Below, piece after piece: positions 1 through 5,832 of a DNA stretch of 5,969 nt. The notes under the pieces were generated by a model that saw nothing but the letters and a program-made list of their open reading frames with translations, was not told the DNA's origin and did not search any database. The DNA comes from Ruminococcus sp. (GTDB lineage: Bacteria > Bacillota > Clostridia > Oscillospirales > Acutalibacteraceae). The stretch is taken from positions 1 to 5,969 of the forward strand of contig JAMPAE010000100.1 in the NCBI GenBank assembly GCA_023667385.1, in the 5' to 3' direction. A program made the translations under genes and the position numbers. Every line of letters starts with the position of its first letter. The first letter of the stretch is position 1.

Positions 1-275
1 AGAGTTGCCTGCTGCTTTTGAAGCTGAAGCCTTGAAGTGCGCACCTGGGAAAAGCTGTTGCAAAGGAACGCAAAAGCAACCAAAATCAGCACAACCGGAA
101 CCGCAAACCTCATCACTGCGGCATAGGACGCCCTTTCCTGCTGGCGCACATTACGCCTTTGCTTTCTGACCTTTCTTAAATCAGGCTTCGGCTGCTCCTG
201 CGGTTTTTTTTGAGGTACTGCAATCGGCGCAGCGTTTGAGCCGTAATATTCATATGCTAAATTATCTGCTGCCAT
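1..275 (-). CDS. ftsL: FtsL-like cell division protein, N-terminal part (C-terminus outside window)
   Basis: This is a partial gene of 91 complete codons running off the left edge. The visible protein has an N-terminal cytoplasmic stretch (residues 1-55) that is first Tyr/Pro-rich and then strongly basic (R34-R48 has many Lys/Arg/Gln). One hydrophobic segment follows (about F57-C72), and then a Gln/Leu-rich start of a probable coiled coil (from R79). That is the bitopic, inside-out topology of FtsL, the divisome subunit that partners DivIC/FtsB and the septal PBP/FtsW synthase. FtsL sequences are poorly conserved, so the call rests on topology plus position straight after mraZ-rsmH, the classical dcw order. 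The ATG is preceded by AAGGGAGAG with an 8-nt gap after GGAG, a good ribosome binding site, and lies 31 nt after the rsmH stop, so it is almost certainly co-transcribed. A generic 'septum formation initiator' label would be equally valid. Confidence 0.8.
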   Translation of the reverse strand, partial: MAADNLAYEYYGSNAAPIAVPQKKPQEQPKPDLRKVRKQRRNVRQQERASYAAVMRFAVPVVLILVAFAFLCNSFSQVRTSRLQLQKQQAT

Positions 276-306
276 GCCAAACTCTCCCTTTCTATATCTA
301 TATAAA

Positions 307-1242
307 TCAATCAAGTTTAATCTTTTCAATGCACCTTAATGTTGCGCTTCTGGCACGTTGGTTTTCTTCAAGCTCTGCTTCACTCGCTTTAACATATTTG
401 AATGCGAGCTTACCCTTCGGTGTTTTTCCGCAGACGCAAATCGGAAAATCCGGAGGACAGGTGCATCCTTCACAAAATTTTGCGAAGCGTTGCTTCACCA
501 TTCTGTCCTCAAGTGAATGGAACGTTATAATTGAAAGCCTGCCGCCGACGTCAAGGCAGTCGAACATATCATCAAGTGCACTGCTCAGCTTATCAAGTTC
601 ACCGTTAACTTCAATTCTCAGTGCCTGAAATGTTCTTCTTGCAGGGTGACCGCCGGTTCTTCTTGCCGCCGCAGGAATTGCATTTTTCACAATTTCCGCA
701 AGCTGCAATGTGGTTGTAATCTCAGCCTGCTGACGTTCTTTAACAATGCTTCGTGCAATGTTTCTTGCAAATTTTTCCTCACCATAGCGTGAAATGATGA
801 AAGCGAGCTGCTTTTCGTCAAGGGTATTAACCAAATCAGCCGCCGTAGCACCCTGCTGCGACATACGCATATCAAGAGGCGCATCATTATGGAAAGAGAA
901 GCCCCTTTCAGCAGTGTCCAACTGATGAGAGCTGACGCCGAGGTCAGCCATGATACCGTCAACTTTGTTGATGCCGAGCGAATCCAAAATTGCCCTGATG
1001 TGATTAAAATTATCGTGTACGACCGTCACGCAGCCAAGCTTGTCCAGCCTTTCATGCAAAACCTCAATTGCGTCAGGATCTTGGTCAATTGCAATCAACC
1101 GCCCACCGTCACTGAGCTTTTTTGCCGCCTGAAAGCTGTGACCTCCGCCGCCTGCCGTGCAGTCAACATAAATGCCGTCAGGCTTGATGTTCAACGAAGT
1201 CACCGTTTCGTCAAGAAGTACGCTTTTATGTGAAAATTCCAT
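307..1242 (-). CDS. rsmH: 16S rRNA (cytosine1402-N4)-methyltransferase RsmH (MraW)
   Basis: This is a complete 311-residue protein, the usual length for the family. RsmH transfers a methyl group from S-adenosylmethionine to N4 of C1402 in the decoding centre of 16S rRNA. The motifs are all present: N-terminal HKSVLLDE (residues 5-12), SAM-binding TAGGGGH (29-35), the acidic strand end AIDQDP (51-56), DLGVSSHQLD (100-109), DMRM (124-127), HPARRTFQALRI (199-210) and FHSLEDR (241-247). Near the C-terminus a cysteine cluster (C257, C260, C262, C269, C271) sits in the CTCPPDFPICVCG segment; I know this type of insert from clostridial homologues and it may bind metal (inference). The ATG lies only 2 nt after the mraZ stop, and its ribosome binding site (GGGTGA, 7-nt gap) is inside the end of mraZ, which suggests translational coupling. 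Identification is secure. Confidence 0.97.
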   Translation of the reverse strand: MEFSHKSVLLDETVTSLNIKPDGIYVDCTAGGGGHSFQAAKKLSDGGRLIAIDQDPDAIEVLHERLDKLGCVTVVHDNFNHIRAILDSLGINKVDGIMADLGVSSHQLDTAERGFSFHNDAPLDMRMSQQGATAADLVNTLDEKQLAFIISRYGEEKFARNIARSIVKERQQAEITTTLQLAEIVKNAIPAAARRTGGHPARRTFQALRIEVNGELDKLSSALDDMFDCLDVGGRLSIITFHSLEDRMVKQRFAKFCEGCTCPPDFPICVCGKTPKGKLAFKYVKASEAELEENQRARSATLRCIEKIKLD

Positions 1243-1244
1243 GA

Positions 1245-1748
1245 TTATTCACCCAAGTTGTTGTTGATGTCAAGGAAGCGGCCCTGAGCCTTATACTTAC
1301 GGCGCTGTCTTGCTTCTGCAAGTGCTGCCTCTTCTTCTTCGGCGCATTCTGTGCTGATTTCCATGAAGTAATCGTCATAAATTTCAGGATTCCAAATCTG
1401 AACATATTCACCCATACCGATGAAAAGACTTTCTTTTTCAATCTTTGAATATTTGAGAATTTTTGAGGTGATGCAAATTCTGCCCTGTGAATCAACTGTG
1501 ACAACGCTTGCATTTGAACGGCTTGCAAAAAGCATTCTCTCACGCATACTTTCGTCAGTGAACGGAGCAACCTCCGCCTTGACTTTTTCTTCAAACGCCT
1601 GTTCGGTGAAACACTCCACGTGCGGATACCTCGACGGCTTCACTCTGATGACGAAGCTTTCACCAAGCATATCGCGAAATTTCGCAGGAACAAAAACTCT
1701 GTTTTTGGAATCTAAATTATGCTCATAGCTGCCTGTAAAACCGCCCAA
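1245..1748 (-). CDS. mraZ: Division/cell-wall cluster transcriptional regulator MraZ (TTG start)
   Basis: MraZ is a DNA-binding regulator with a doubled AbrB-like fold that usually opens the dcw cluster and controls its own promoter. Both signature DxxxR motifs are visible: D13-S-K-N-R17, followed by the VFVPAKFRD block, and D86-S-Q-G-R90, followed by ICITSKIL. YVQIWN (115-120) closes the core. I start the gene at TTG 1748, giving 167 residues beginning M-G-G-F-T-G-S-Y-E-H. This matches the usual family start, and the mRNA has AGGA then GGTGA 5 nt before the TTG, an extended Shine-Dalgarno interrupted by one C. The frame stays open up to TTG 1811, but that start would lie about 8 nt from the predicted transcript start, has no spaced ribosome binding site, and would make the operator coding. 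The protein is longer than the typical ~145 residues because of a charged tail after about residue 130 (acidic EEEEA, then basic RQRRKYK). It sits 2 nt upstream of rsmH. Confidence 0.93.
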   Translation of the reverse strand: MGGFTGSYEHNLDSKNRVFVPAKFRDMLGESFVIRVKPSRYPHVECFTEQAFEEKVKAEVAPFTDESMRERMLFASRSNASVVTVDSQGRICITSKILKYSKIEKESLFIGMGEYVQIWNPEIYDDYFMEISTECAEEEEAALAEARQRRKYKAQGRFLDINNNLGE

Positions 1749-1764
1749 GATTTTCACCGTCCTT
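1746..1764 (-). promoter_or_regulatory. Ribosome binding site and TTG start of mraZ
   Basis: Read on the minus strand, the sequence is AAAGGACGGTGAAAATC followed by TTG. AGGA and GGTGA together match the 16S-complementary AGGAGGTGA apart from an inserted C, and GGTGA ends 5 nt before TTG. This decides the start codon in the absence of any nearby ATG. The alternative GTG inside the same stretch would be too close to AGGA. Confidence 0.65.
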
Positions 1765-1781
1765 TCACAATTAGTTGAATC

Positions 1782-1819
1782 CACCACCAAGTTACCACTT
1801 GACTGACACAATTCACCAC
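1782..1819 (-). promoter_or_regulatory. Probable MraZ operator: GTGG-type direct repeats at 10-11 bp spacing
   Basis: On the minus strand four units follow the -10 box: GTGGTG (1819-1814), GTGTCA (1809-1804, degenerate), GTGGTA (1798-1793) and GTGGTG (1787-1782). Unit starts are 10, 11 and 11 bp apart, close to one helical turn, so all face the same side of the DNA. MraZ proteins are known to bind tandem short G-rich direct repeats with about 10-bp period in their own promoters (TGGG-type in E. coli; GTGG-type in Firmicutes, from memory). Here the ladder starts at the predicted transcription start, so bound MraZ would block initiation or promoter escape. Two further GTGAAA units (1768-1763 and 1757-1752) lie closer to the start codon but match less well. 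Confidence 0.7.
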
Positions 1820-1826
1820 AAAAATA

Positions 1827-1855
1827 ATTATATATTCATGAAAGAAGATTGTCAA
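1827..1855 (-). promoter_or_regulatory. SigA-type promoter of the mraZ-rsmH-ftsL operon
   Basis: On the minus strand TTGACA (1855-1850) and TATAAT (1832-1827) are separated by exactly 17 bp, a full consensus match for the housekeeping sigma factor. Transcription should start near 1819-1820, leaving a leader of about 70 nt before the mraZ TTG. A full-consensus promoter fits an operon that is held in check by a repressor rather than by weak promoter sequence. Confidence 0.88.
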
Positions 1856-1890
1856 GCACATTGAGAAAAAAGCAGAGCTAAAAAACGCAC

Positions 1891-1920
1891 AAAAAAACGC
1901 CCCAAAATAGGACGTTTTTT
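1891..1920 (-). terminator. Intrinsic terminator after polA
   Basis: Minus strand: an A-run, then ACGTCC (1915-1910), a 7-nt loop, GGGCGT (1902-1897) and a run of seven T to 1891. The six-pair stem has one G-U wobble and can extend with A-U pairs through the flanking A and T runs. It lies 120 nt after the polA stop and upstream of the mraZ promoter, so it separates the dus-polA unit from the dcw cluster. On the plus strand the stem carries a C-A mismatch, so it works better leftward, although T-runs on both sides leave bidirectional action possible. Confidence 0.8.
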
Positions 1921-1957
1921 ACAAATATTCTAAAATGCAACTAAACCATTGCTAACG

Positions 1958-2042
1958 TAAGCTGTGCTTCTTTCTGCGGATTGAACATGGCGCAGGCACA
2001 ATTGAGTCAGCATACCCATTCGCAATCCGCTTTTGCAGCTTA
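1958..2042 (-). repeat. Imperfect inverted repeat / possible structured RNA or REP-like element at the polA 3' end
   Basis: Two nested pairs of arms face each other: outer TAAGCTG (1958-1964) with CAGCTTA (2036-2042), and inner GCGGATTG (1976-1983) with CAATCCGC (2023-2030). A weak ATGG/CCAT pair (1987-1990 with 2016-2019) lies inside. The internal loop is asymmetric: 11 nt on the left and 5 nt on the right. The outer arm includes the polA stop codon. It is not a terminator: it has no U-tract, and a proper terminator follows downstream. It could be a dispersed palindromic repeat, a small non-autonomous element, or a 3'-UTR RNA fold. I cannot assign it to a named family. Confidence 0.5.
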
Positions 2043-4643
2043 TCCTTTCGCATCATACCATGTCTTTCCGGTGTGAACATCGGCAAGAAGCTTGACTTTC
2101 ATTTTGCAGGCATTTTCCATCTCTTCTTTCAAAATTGCGGAAACTTTTTCGCTTTCGGCTTCGTCACATTCAACAATCAGTTCATCGTGAACCTGCATGA
2201 TGAGCTTTGCGTTAATGTTTTCTTTTTTCATGCGGTCATATACCTTGACCATTGCAATTTTGATGATGTCCGCCGCTGCTCCCTGAACAGGCATATTCCT
2301 TGCGATACGCTCACCCGCAGCCTGAATCATTTTATTTGACGCTGTCAGCTCAGGCAGATAGCGTCTGCGGTTGAAGATTGTTTTTGCAAAGCCGTTTTCC
2401 CTTGAAGAAGCAACGACCTCCTGCATATAGCGGTTAACAGCGCTGTAATGATGCAGATAGCCTTTGATGTAATTATCAGCCTCTTTTCTGCTGACGCCGA
2501 TGTCTTTTGCAAGCGAAAACGCACCGATACCATAAACAATGCCGAAGTTGACCGCCTTTGCACGGCTTCTCATCAGCGGAGTAACCATTTCAAGCGGCAT
2601 ATTGAACACTTGAGATGCTGTGATTGCGTGAATATCATCGCCGTTATTGAACGCTTCAATCATCGTTTCATCTTCTGCAATGTGAGCAAGCACACGAAGC
2701 TCAATTTGCGAATAGTCAGCATCAACAAGGATTTTGCCCTCATCGGCAATGAAAAATCTGCGAAGCTCCCTGCCCTCCTCCGAGCGAACGGGAATGTTTT
2801 GTAAATTCGGCTCAAGTGAAGATATTCTGCCTGTTCTCGTTTCAGTTTGGTTGAGCGTTGAGCGTATTCTGCCATCAGGCTCAATCTCTTTTACCAAGCC
2901 GTCACAATAAGTTGATTTCAGCTTTGACAGCGTGCGGTATCTGAGAATTTTTGCAACAACAGGGTATTCATAAGCGAGATCTTCCAAAACGTCTGCGCTG
3001 GTTGAATAACCGCTTTTGGTTTTCTTTTTTGCGGGCAGACCCATTTTTTCAAACAGAGCAACACCAAGCTGCTTTGGCGAATTAAGATTAAATTCAAAGC
3101 CGATTTCTTCAAAAATCGAGGTTGTGATTTCGTCAATCTGCACCTGAAGCTGTGACCCATAGCGTTCAATTGCTTCTTTGTCAACAAGAAAGCCGTTATG
3201 TTCCATGTCTGCAAGCACTTTTGCAAGCGGAAGCTCAATTTCATAAAGCAACTGCTGCTCATCGTTTTGCTCAATCTGCTCTTTAATACGCTCACAAACA
3301 GGCTTCATCACTGCCGCAGAAAGCGCAGGTTCGTGGATTTCTTCGGCACATTCAATTTCGGGCACGGTGATATTCAGCTCACCTGCAAGGCGAATTGGGT
3401 CATATCCGCTTGCGGATGGGTTGAGGATATAGCCTGCAAGGGTTGTGTCCATGCAGATGTTCGCCGCTTCAAAGCCGTTGGAAAGCGCAAACTTATGAAT
3501 CGGCTTCACATCGCAAGTGAACTTTTTCCATTCGCCACGCAAAAAATCTTCTGTGAACGAGTCAAAATCAAGGCAGTCACCGGGAACATACTTGACCTCA
3601 TTTTCAAAGCCAAAGAAAAAGCTGCTGATTTTTTCGCCGCTGAAGCATGCAGTGAAATAAGCTTCACCGCTTTTTTTGAACTCACCGAGCAAGCCGCACA
3701 AGTCACGTTCCTCGTTAAGTTTCAGCTTTAGCTTATCCTGCTGAGCTTCGCTTTCATCGGAAACAGTGAAGCCCTCTCTTGTCAAGCCAAGCTTTTCAAT
3801 GATACCGAACATCTCAAGCTTAACCAGCATACGAATTGCCGATGGTGCATCAACCGGCTTTGGTATATAAGCATCCATGTTGGTTTCAATCGGTGCTTCA
3901 AGGCAGATGGTGCCGAGGGTACGACTCAGGAAAGCGTTATCCTTGTCGTTGGCAAGCTTATCATGAACACCCTTTTTGATGTCGATTGTGTCAAGGTTGT
4001 CATAAATATAGTCGATGCTGCCAAAGCGCTGAATTAAATCGCCGGCTGTTTTCTGTCCAACGCCTGCAACACCGGGGATATTATCTGATGAATCGCCCAT
4101 GAGTGCTTTGATTTCAATCATCTGCTTCGGCTCAACACCGTAATCTTCTTTGATTTTCTCCTTGTCATAAACAACGGTGACAGCCCTGCCCATTTTTGTT
4201 GCAGCAAGCAAAACGCTTGTGTTATCTGAAACAAGCTGAAGCGAATCTCTGTCTCCTGTTGCAATGAAGCATTTGTCATCACCCTTGCAGGAGGCAGAAA
4301 GCGTGCCGAGAATGTCATCGGCTTCATAGCCTTCCTTTTCAACAATTGCATAGCCGAGATAGCCGAGAATTTCTTTAAGCAATGGCATCTGGCTTGCAAG
4401 TTCAGGCGGCATACCCTTGCGTCCTGCCTTATAGCCGTCATACATCTTATGGCGGAATGTGGGCGATTTTAAATCGAATGCAATTGCAACCCTGTCGGGC
4501 TCGCACTCCTCTTTCAATTTTATAAGTATGTTCAAAAAGCCATAGATTCCGTTGGTAAACTGTCCGTCTTTTGTTGTGAGCAGTTTGATTCCGTAAAACG
4601 CACGGTTAACAATACTGTTTCCGTCAATAACAAGCAAACGCAT
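2040..4643 (-). CDS. polA: DNA polymerase I (5' nuclease + polymerase; proofreading domain degenerate)
   Basis: This is a complete 867-residue enzyme (B. subtilis about 880) that fills gaps and removes RNA primers during lagging-strand synthesis and excision repair. The 5' nuclease domain (1 to ~290) has its metal ligands: D7, D57, E107-A-D109-D110, TGDRD (129-133) and GDSSD (183-187), plus the helix-hairpin-helix GVAGVGQKTA (191-200). The middle domain (~310-480) corresponds to the 3'-5' exonuclease, but the Asp/Glu of Exo I are absent (YFTACFSGEK, 329-338) and the Exo II and III acidic residues are not recognisable, so proofreading is probably lost, as in Bacillus and Thermus PolA. The polymerase domain is intact: motif A DYSQIELR (D643), motif B RSRAKAVNFGIVYG (K696, F700, Y704) and motif C QVHDE (H819, D820). 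F700 is at the position where E. coli has F762, so discrimination against dideoxynucleotides is expected. The ATG has AAGGAGGAA 7 nt upstream. It is co-transcribed with dus. Confidence 0.98.
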   Translation of the reverse strand: MRLLVIDGNSIVNRAFYGIKLLTTKDGQFTNGIYGFLNILIKLKEECEPDRVAIAFDLKSPTFRHKMYDGYKAGRKGMPPELASQMPLLKEILGYLGYAIVEKEGYEADDILGTLSASCKGDDKCFIATGDRDSLQLVSDNTSVLLAATKMGRAVTVVYDKEKIKEDYGVEPKQMIEIKALMGDSSDNIPGVAGVGQKTAGDLIQRFGSIDYIYDNLDTIDIKKGVHDKLANDKDNAFLSRTLGTICLEAPIETNMDAYIPKPVDAPSAIRMLVKLEMFGIIEKLGLTREGFTVSDESEAQQDKLKLKLNEERDLCGLLGEFKKSGEAYFTACFSGEKISSFFFGFENEVKYVPGDCLDFDSFTEDFLRGEWKKFTCDVKPIHKFALSNGFEAANICMDTTLAGYILNPSASGYDPIRLAGELNITVPEIECAEEIHEPALSAAVMKPVCERIKEQIEQNDEQQLLYEIELPLAKVLADMEHNGFLVDKEAIERYGSQLQVQIDEITTSIFEEIGFEFNLNSPKQLGVALFEKMGLPAKKKTKSGYSTSADVLEDLAYEYPVVAKILRYRTLSKLKSTYCDGLVKEIEPDGRIRSTLNQTETRTGRISSLEPNLQNIPVRSEEGRELRRFFIADEGKILVDADYSQIELRVLAHIAEDETMIEAFNNGDDIHAITASQVFNMPLEMVTPLMRSRAKAVNFGIVYGIGAFSLAKDIGVSRKEADNYIKGYLHHYSAVNRYMQEVVASSRENGFAKTIFNRRRYLPELTASNKMIQAAGERIARNMPVQGAAADIIKIAMVKVYDRMKKENINAKLIMQVHDELIVECDEAESEKVSAILKEEMENACKMKVKLLADVHTGKTWYDAKG

Positions 4644-4648
4644 GGCAA

Positions 4649-4658
4649 TTCCTCCTTA
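4649..4658 (-). promoter_or_regulatory. polA ribosome binding site overlapping the dus stop codon
   Basis: Minus strand TAAGGAGGAA: the TAA (4658-4656) ends dus, and AGGAGG sits 7 nt before the polA ATG. The intergenic gap is 12 nt. Ribosomes finishing dus therefore arrive on the polA initiation site, which points to coupled translation. Confidence 0.85.
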
Positions 4659-5630
4659 ATTGTTGTGTGATTGAAATGCAATTTTATATGCAAGTTCTTC
4701 CAGTTGCTCAATTGATTCAAGCATTCCTGCCTGTTTGCGAAATTCTGCCGCACCCTTGATTCCTCTGATATACCATGCGGCGTGCTTCCTTGCTTCCTTG
4801 ATTCCGACTTTTTCGCCTTTGTATTCACAAATGCGTTTGATGTGCTTGACCATCACCCTCATCTGTTCGCTGACAGGCGGTTCCGGGAGAACGACTTCAT
4901 TTTTCAGATATGCACTGATTTGGCTGAACACCCACGGTCTGCCAAGTGCTCCACGGCCAACAAGAAGATAATCGCAGTTTGTTTGCTCAATCATTTTCGC
5001 CGCCGAAACGCCGTCAACGATATCACCATTCGCAATGACGGGAATTGAAACGCTTTGCTTAACTTTTGCGATTGTGCTCATATCAACGGGCGGTGCATAC
5101 ATTTGCTGACGTGTTCTTCCATGAACCGTGACAGCCGCCGCACCTGCATTTTCCGCACGCTGTGCCATTTCAACCGCATTGATGCTGTCATTATCCCAAC
5201 CGATGCGTATTTTAACCGTCACAGGCACATCAACCGCATCAACAACCGCTTTGATGATGCTTTCGGCAAGAGCGGGATTTTTCAGCAATGCAGAACCACC
5301 GCCGTTGCCTGCGATTTTCGGCGCCGGACAGCCCATGTTTATGTCAATCACGTCAGGCGAAAACTGCAAACAGCTTTGAGCTGACTGCGCCATTGTCTGC
5401 GGATCACAGCCGAAAATCTGTGCCGCCGCAGGACGTTCCCTATCGGAAAGCACAAGCAACTGCTTACTTTTTCTGTCATGCATTGTGAGCCCTTTACTGC
5501 TGACCATTTCGCTGACAACATAGGTTGCGCCGTATTCAACGCAAAGTTCACGAAAGGCCATGTCCGCAACCCCAGCCATCGGAGCAAGTCCTGCTGTGCG
5601 TGGGTCAAGTTCAATTTTTCCGAGTTTCAT
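4656..5630 (-). CDS. dus: tRNA-dihydrouridine synthase (DusB-like)
   Basis: This is a complete 324-residue FMN-dependent enzyme that reduces specific uridines, classically in the D-loop of tRNA, to dihydrouridine using NAD(P)H. Visible family features in order: LAPMAGVAD (15-23) in the first beta strand of the TIM barrel with the FMN site, SEMVSSKGL (40-48), QIFGCDP (71-77), the active-site NMGCPAPK (98-105) with catalytic C101 as the proton donor, VKIRIGWD (139-146), VHGRTR (169-174), IANGDI (199-204) and the phosphate-binding GRGALGRPW (225-233). The helical C-terminal domain follows, ending at SHNN. The DusB assignment over other Dus types is by overall resemblance, so the exact target uridine is not settled. 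The ATG has AAGGA about 9 nt upstream. It is first gene of a unit with polA and divergent from the DUF21 gene. Confidence 0.95.
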   Translation of the reverse strand: MKLGKIELDPRTAGLAPMAGVADMAFRELCVEYGATYVVSEMVSSKGLTMHDRKSKQLLVLSDRERPAAAQIFGCDPQTMAQSAQSCLQFSPDVIDINMGCPAPKIAGNGGGSALLKNPALAESIIKAVVDAVDVPVTVKIRIGWDNDSINAVEMAQRAENAGAAAVTVHGRTRQQMYAPPVDMSTIAKVKQSVSIPVIANGDIVDGVSAAKMIEQTNCDYLLVGRGALGRPWVFSQISAYLKNEVVLPEPPVSEQMRVMVKHIKRICEYKGEKVGIKEARKHAAWYIRGIKGAAEFRKQAGMLESIEQLEELAYKIAFQSHNN

Positions 5631-5669
5631 TTATATCAATCCTTAAAAGCCGAGTAACATATATCAATT

Positions 5670-5678
5670 ATTTTACCA
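5670..5678 (-). promoter_or_regulatory. Probable extended -10 promoter of dus-polA
   Basis: Minus strand TGG-TAAAAT (5678-5670) fits the TGn extended -10 form with five of six -10 bases. No good -35 box is found 16-18 bp upstream (GTGCAT-like at about 5693-5698), which extended -10 promoters tolerate. A start near 5663 would give a leader of about 30 nt ahead of the dus ATG. Confidence 0.5.
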
Positions 5679-5696
5679 TAAACTTCAAAAAAATGC

Positions 5697-5716
5697 ACTA
5701 ATTATGAAAAATTAGT
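5697..5716. promoter_or_regulatory. 20-bp palindrome between divergent promoters, candidate operator
   Basis: The perfect 7-bp arms ACTAATT (5697-5703) and AATTAGT (5710-5716) flank a 6-bp spacer. It lies immediately upstream of and touching the -35 position of the dus promoter, and 25 bp upstream of the -35 box of the rightward gene. A regulator bound here could affect dus. AT-rich intergenic DNA yields such repeats by chance fairly often. Confidence 0.3.
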
Positions 5717-5741
5717 ACGAAATTTCATGTTTCCACCCCTA

Positions 5742-5770
5742 TTGACGTTTTTGAATTTATGTTGTATAAT
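5742..5770 (+). promoter_or_regulatory. SigA-type promoter of the DUF21/CNNM gene
   Basis: TTGACG (5742-5747) and TATAAT (5765-5770) are spaced by 17 bp, eleven of twelve consensus bases. The start should fall near 5777, giving a leader of about 56 nt before the ATG at 5833. Confidence 0.85.
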
Positions 5771-5832
5771 ATTCGTTAATATGGTTCATACATATAATAC
5801 TTTTTCCATTTTGAAAGGAGCAACAATCCATT

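Larger units (their letters stand above)
1749..2039. other. Intergenic region between polA and mraZ (inventory)
   Basis: This 291-bp stretch has no convincing gene. From right to left it holds the stem-forming inverted repeat starting at the polA stop, an AT-rich spacer (about 1921-1957), the polA terminator, a short T-rich linker on the minus strand (1856-1890), the mraZ promoter, the GTGG repeat ladder and the mraZ leader with its ribosome binding site. Confidence 0.75.

Noticed and set aside
236..628. Open plus-strand frame opposite the end of rsmH and start of ftsL.
   Set aside because: It is antisense to conserved genes, has a low-complexity Ser/Leu-rich translation, and has no promoter or ribosome binding site of note.
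889..1233. Open plus-strand frame opposite the N-terminal half of rsmH.
   Set aside because: A shadow of the strongly conserved RsmH methyltransferase domain; the translation shows no domain.
1827..1860. Possible riboswitch or leader peptide ahead of mraZ.
   Set aside because: The leader is only about 70 nt and is accounted for by the repeat ladder and ribosome binding site; no terminator hairpin or peptide frame with its own start is seen.
1930..2019. A 29-codon minus-strand frame starting with ATG inside the inverted repeat after polA and ending TAG at 1930.
   Set aside because: It has no ribosome binding site, lies within the stem element, and has no recognisable family. Such frames commonly arise in repeated palindromes. 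It would become interesting only if the same frame is preserved in homologous copies.
3198..3731. 177-codon plus-strand frame opposite the degenerate exonuclease domain of polA.
   Set aside because: The longest antisense frame in the window, but the Phe/Cys/Lys-rich translation looks like reverse-complement coding and no start signals are seen.
5055..5384. Overlapping plus-strand frames opposite dus.
   Set aside because: They are antisense to catalytic motifs of Dus and rich in Arg/His/Thr, as expected from reading the wrong strand.
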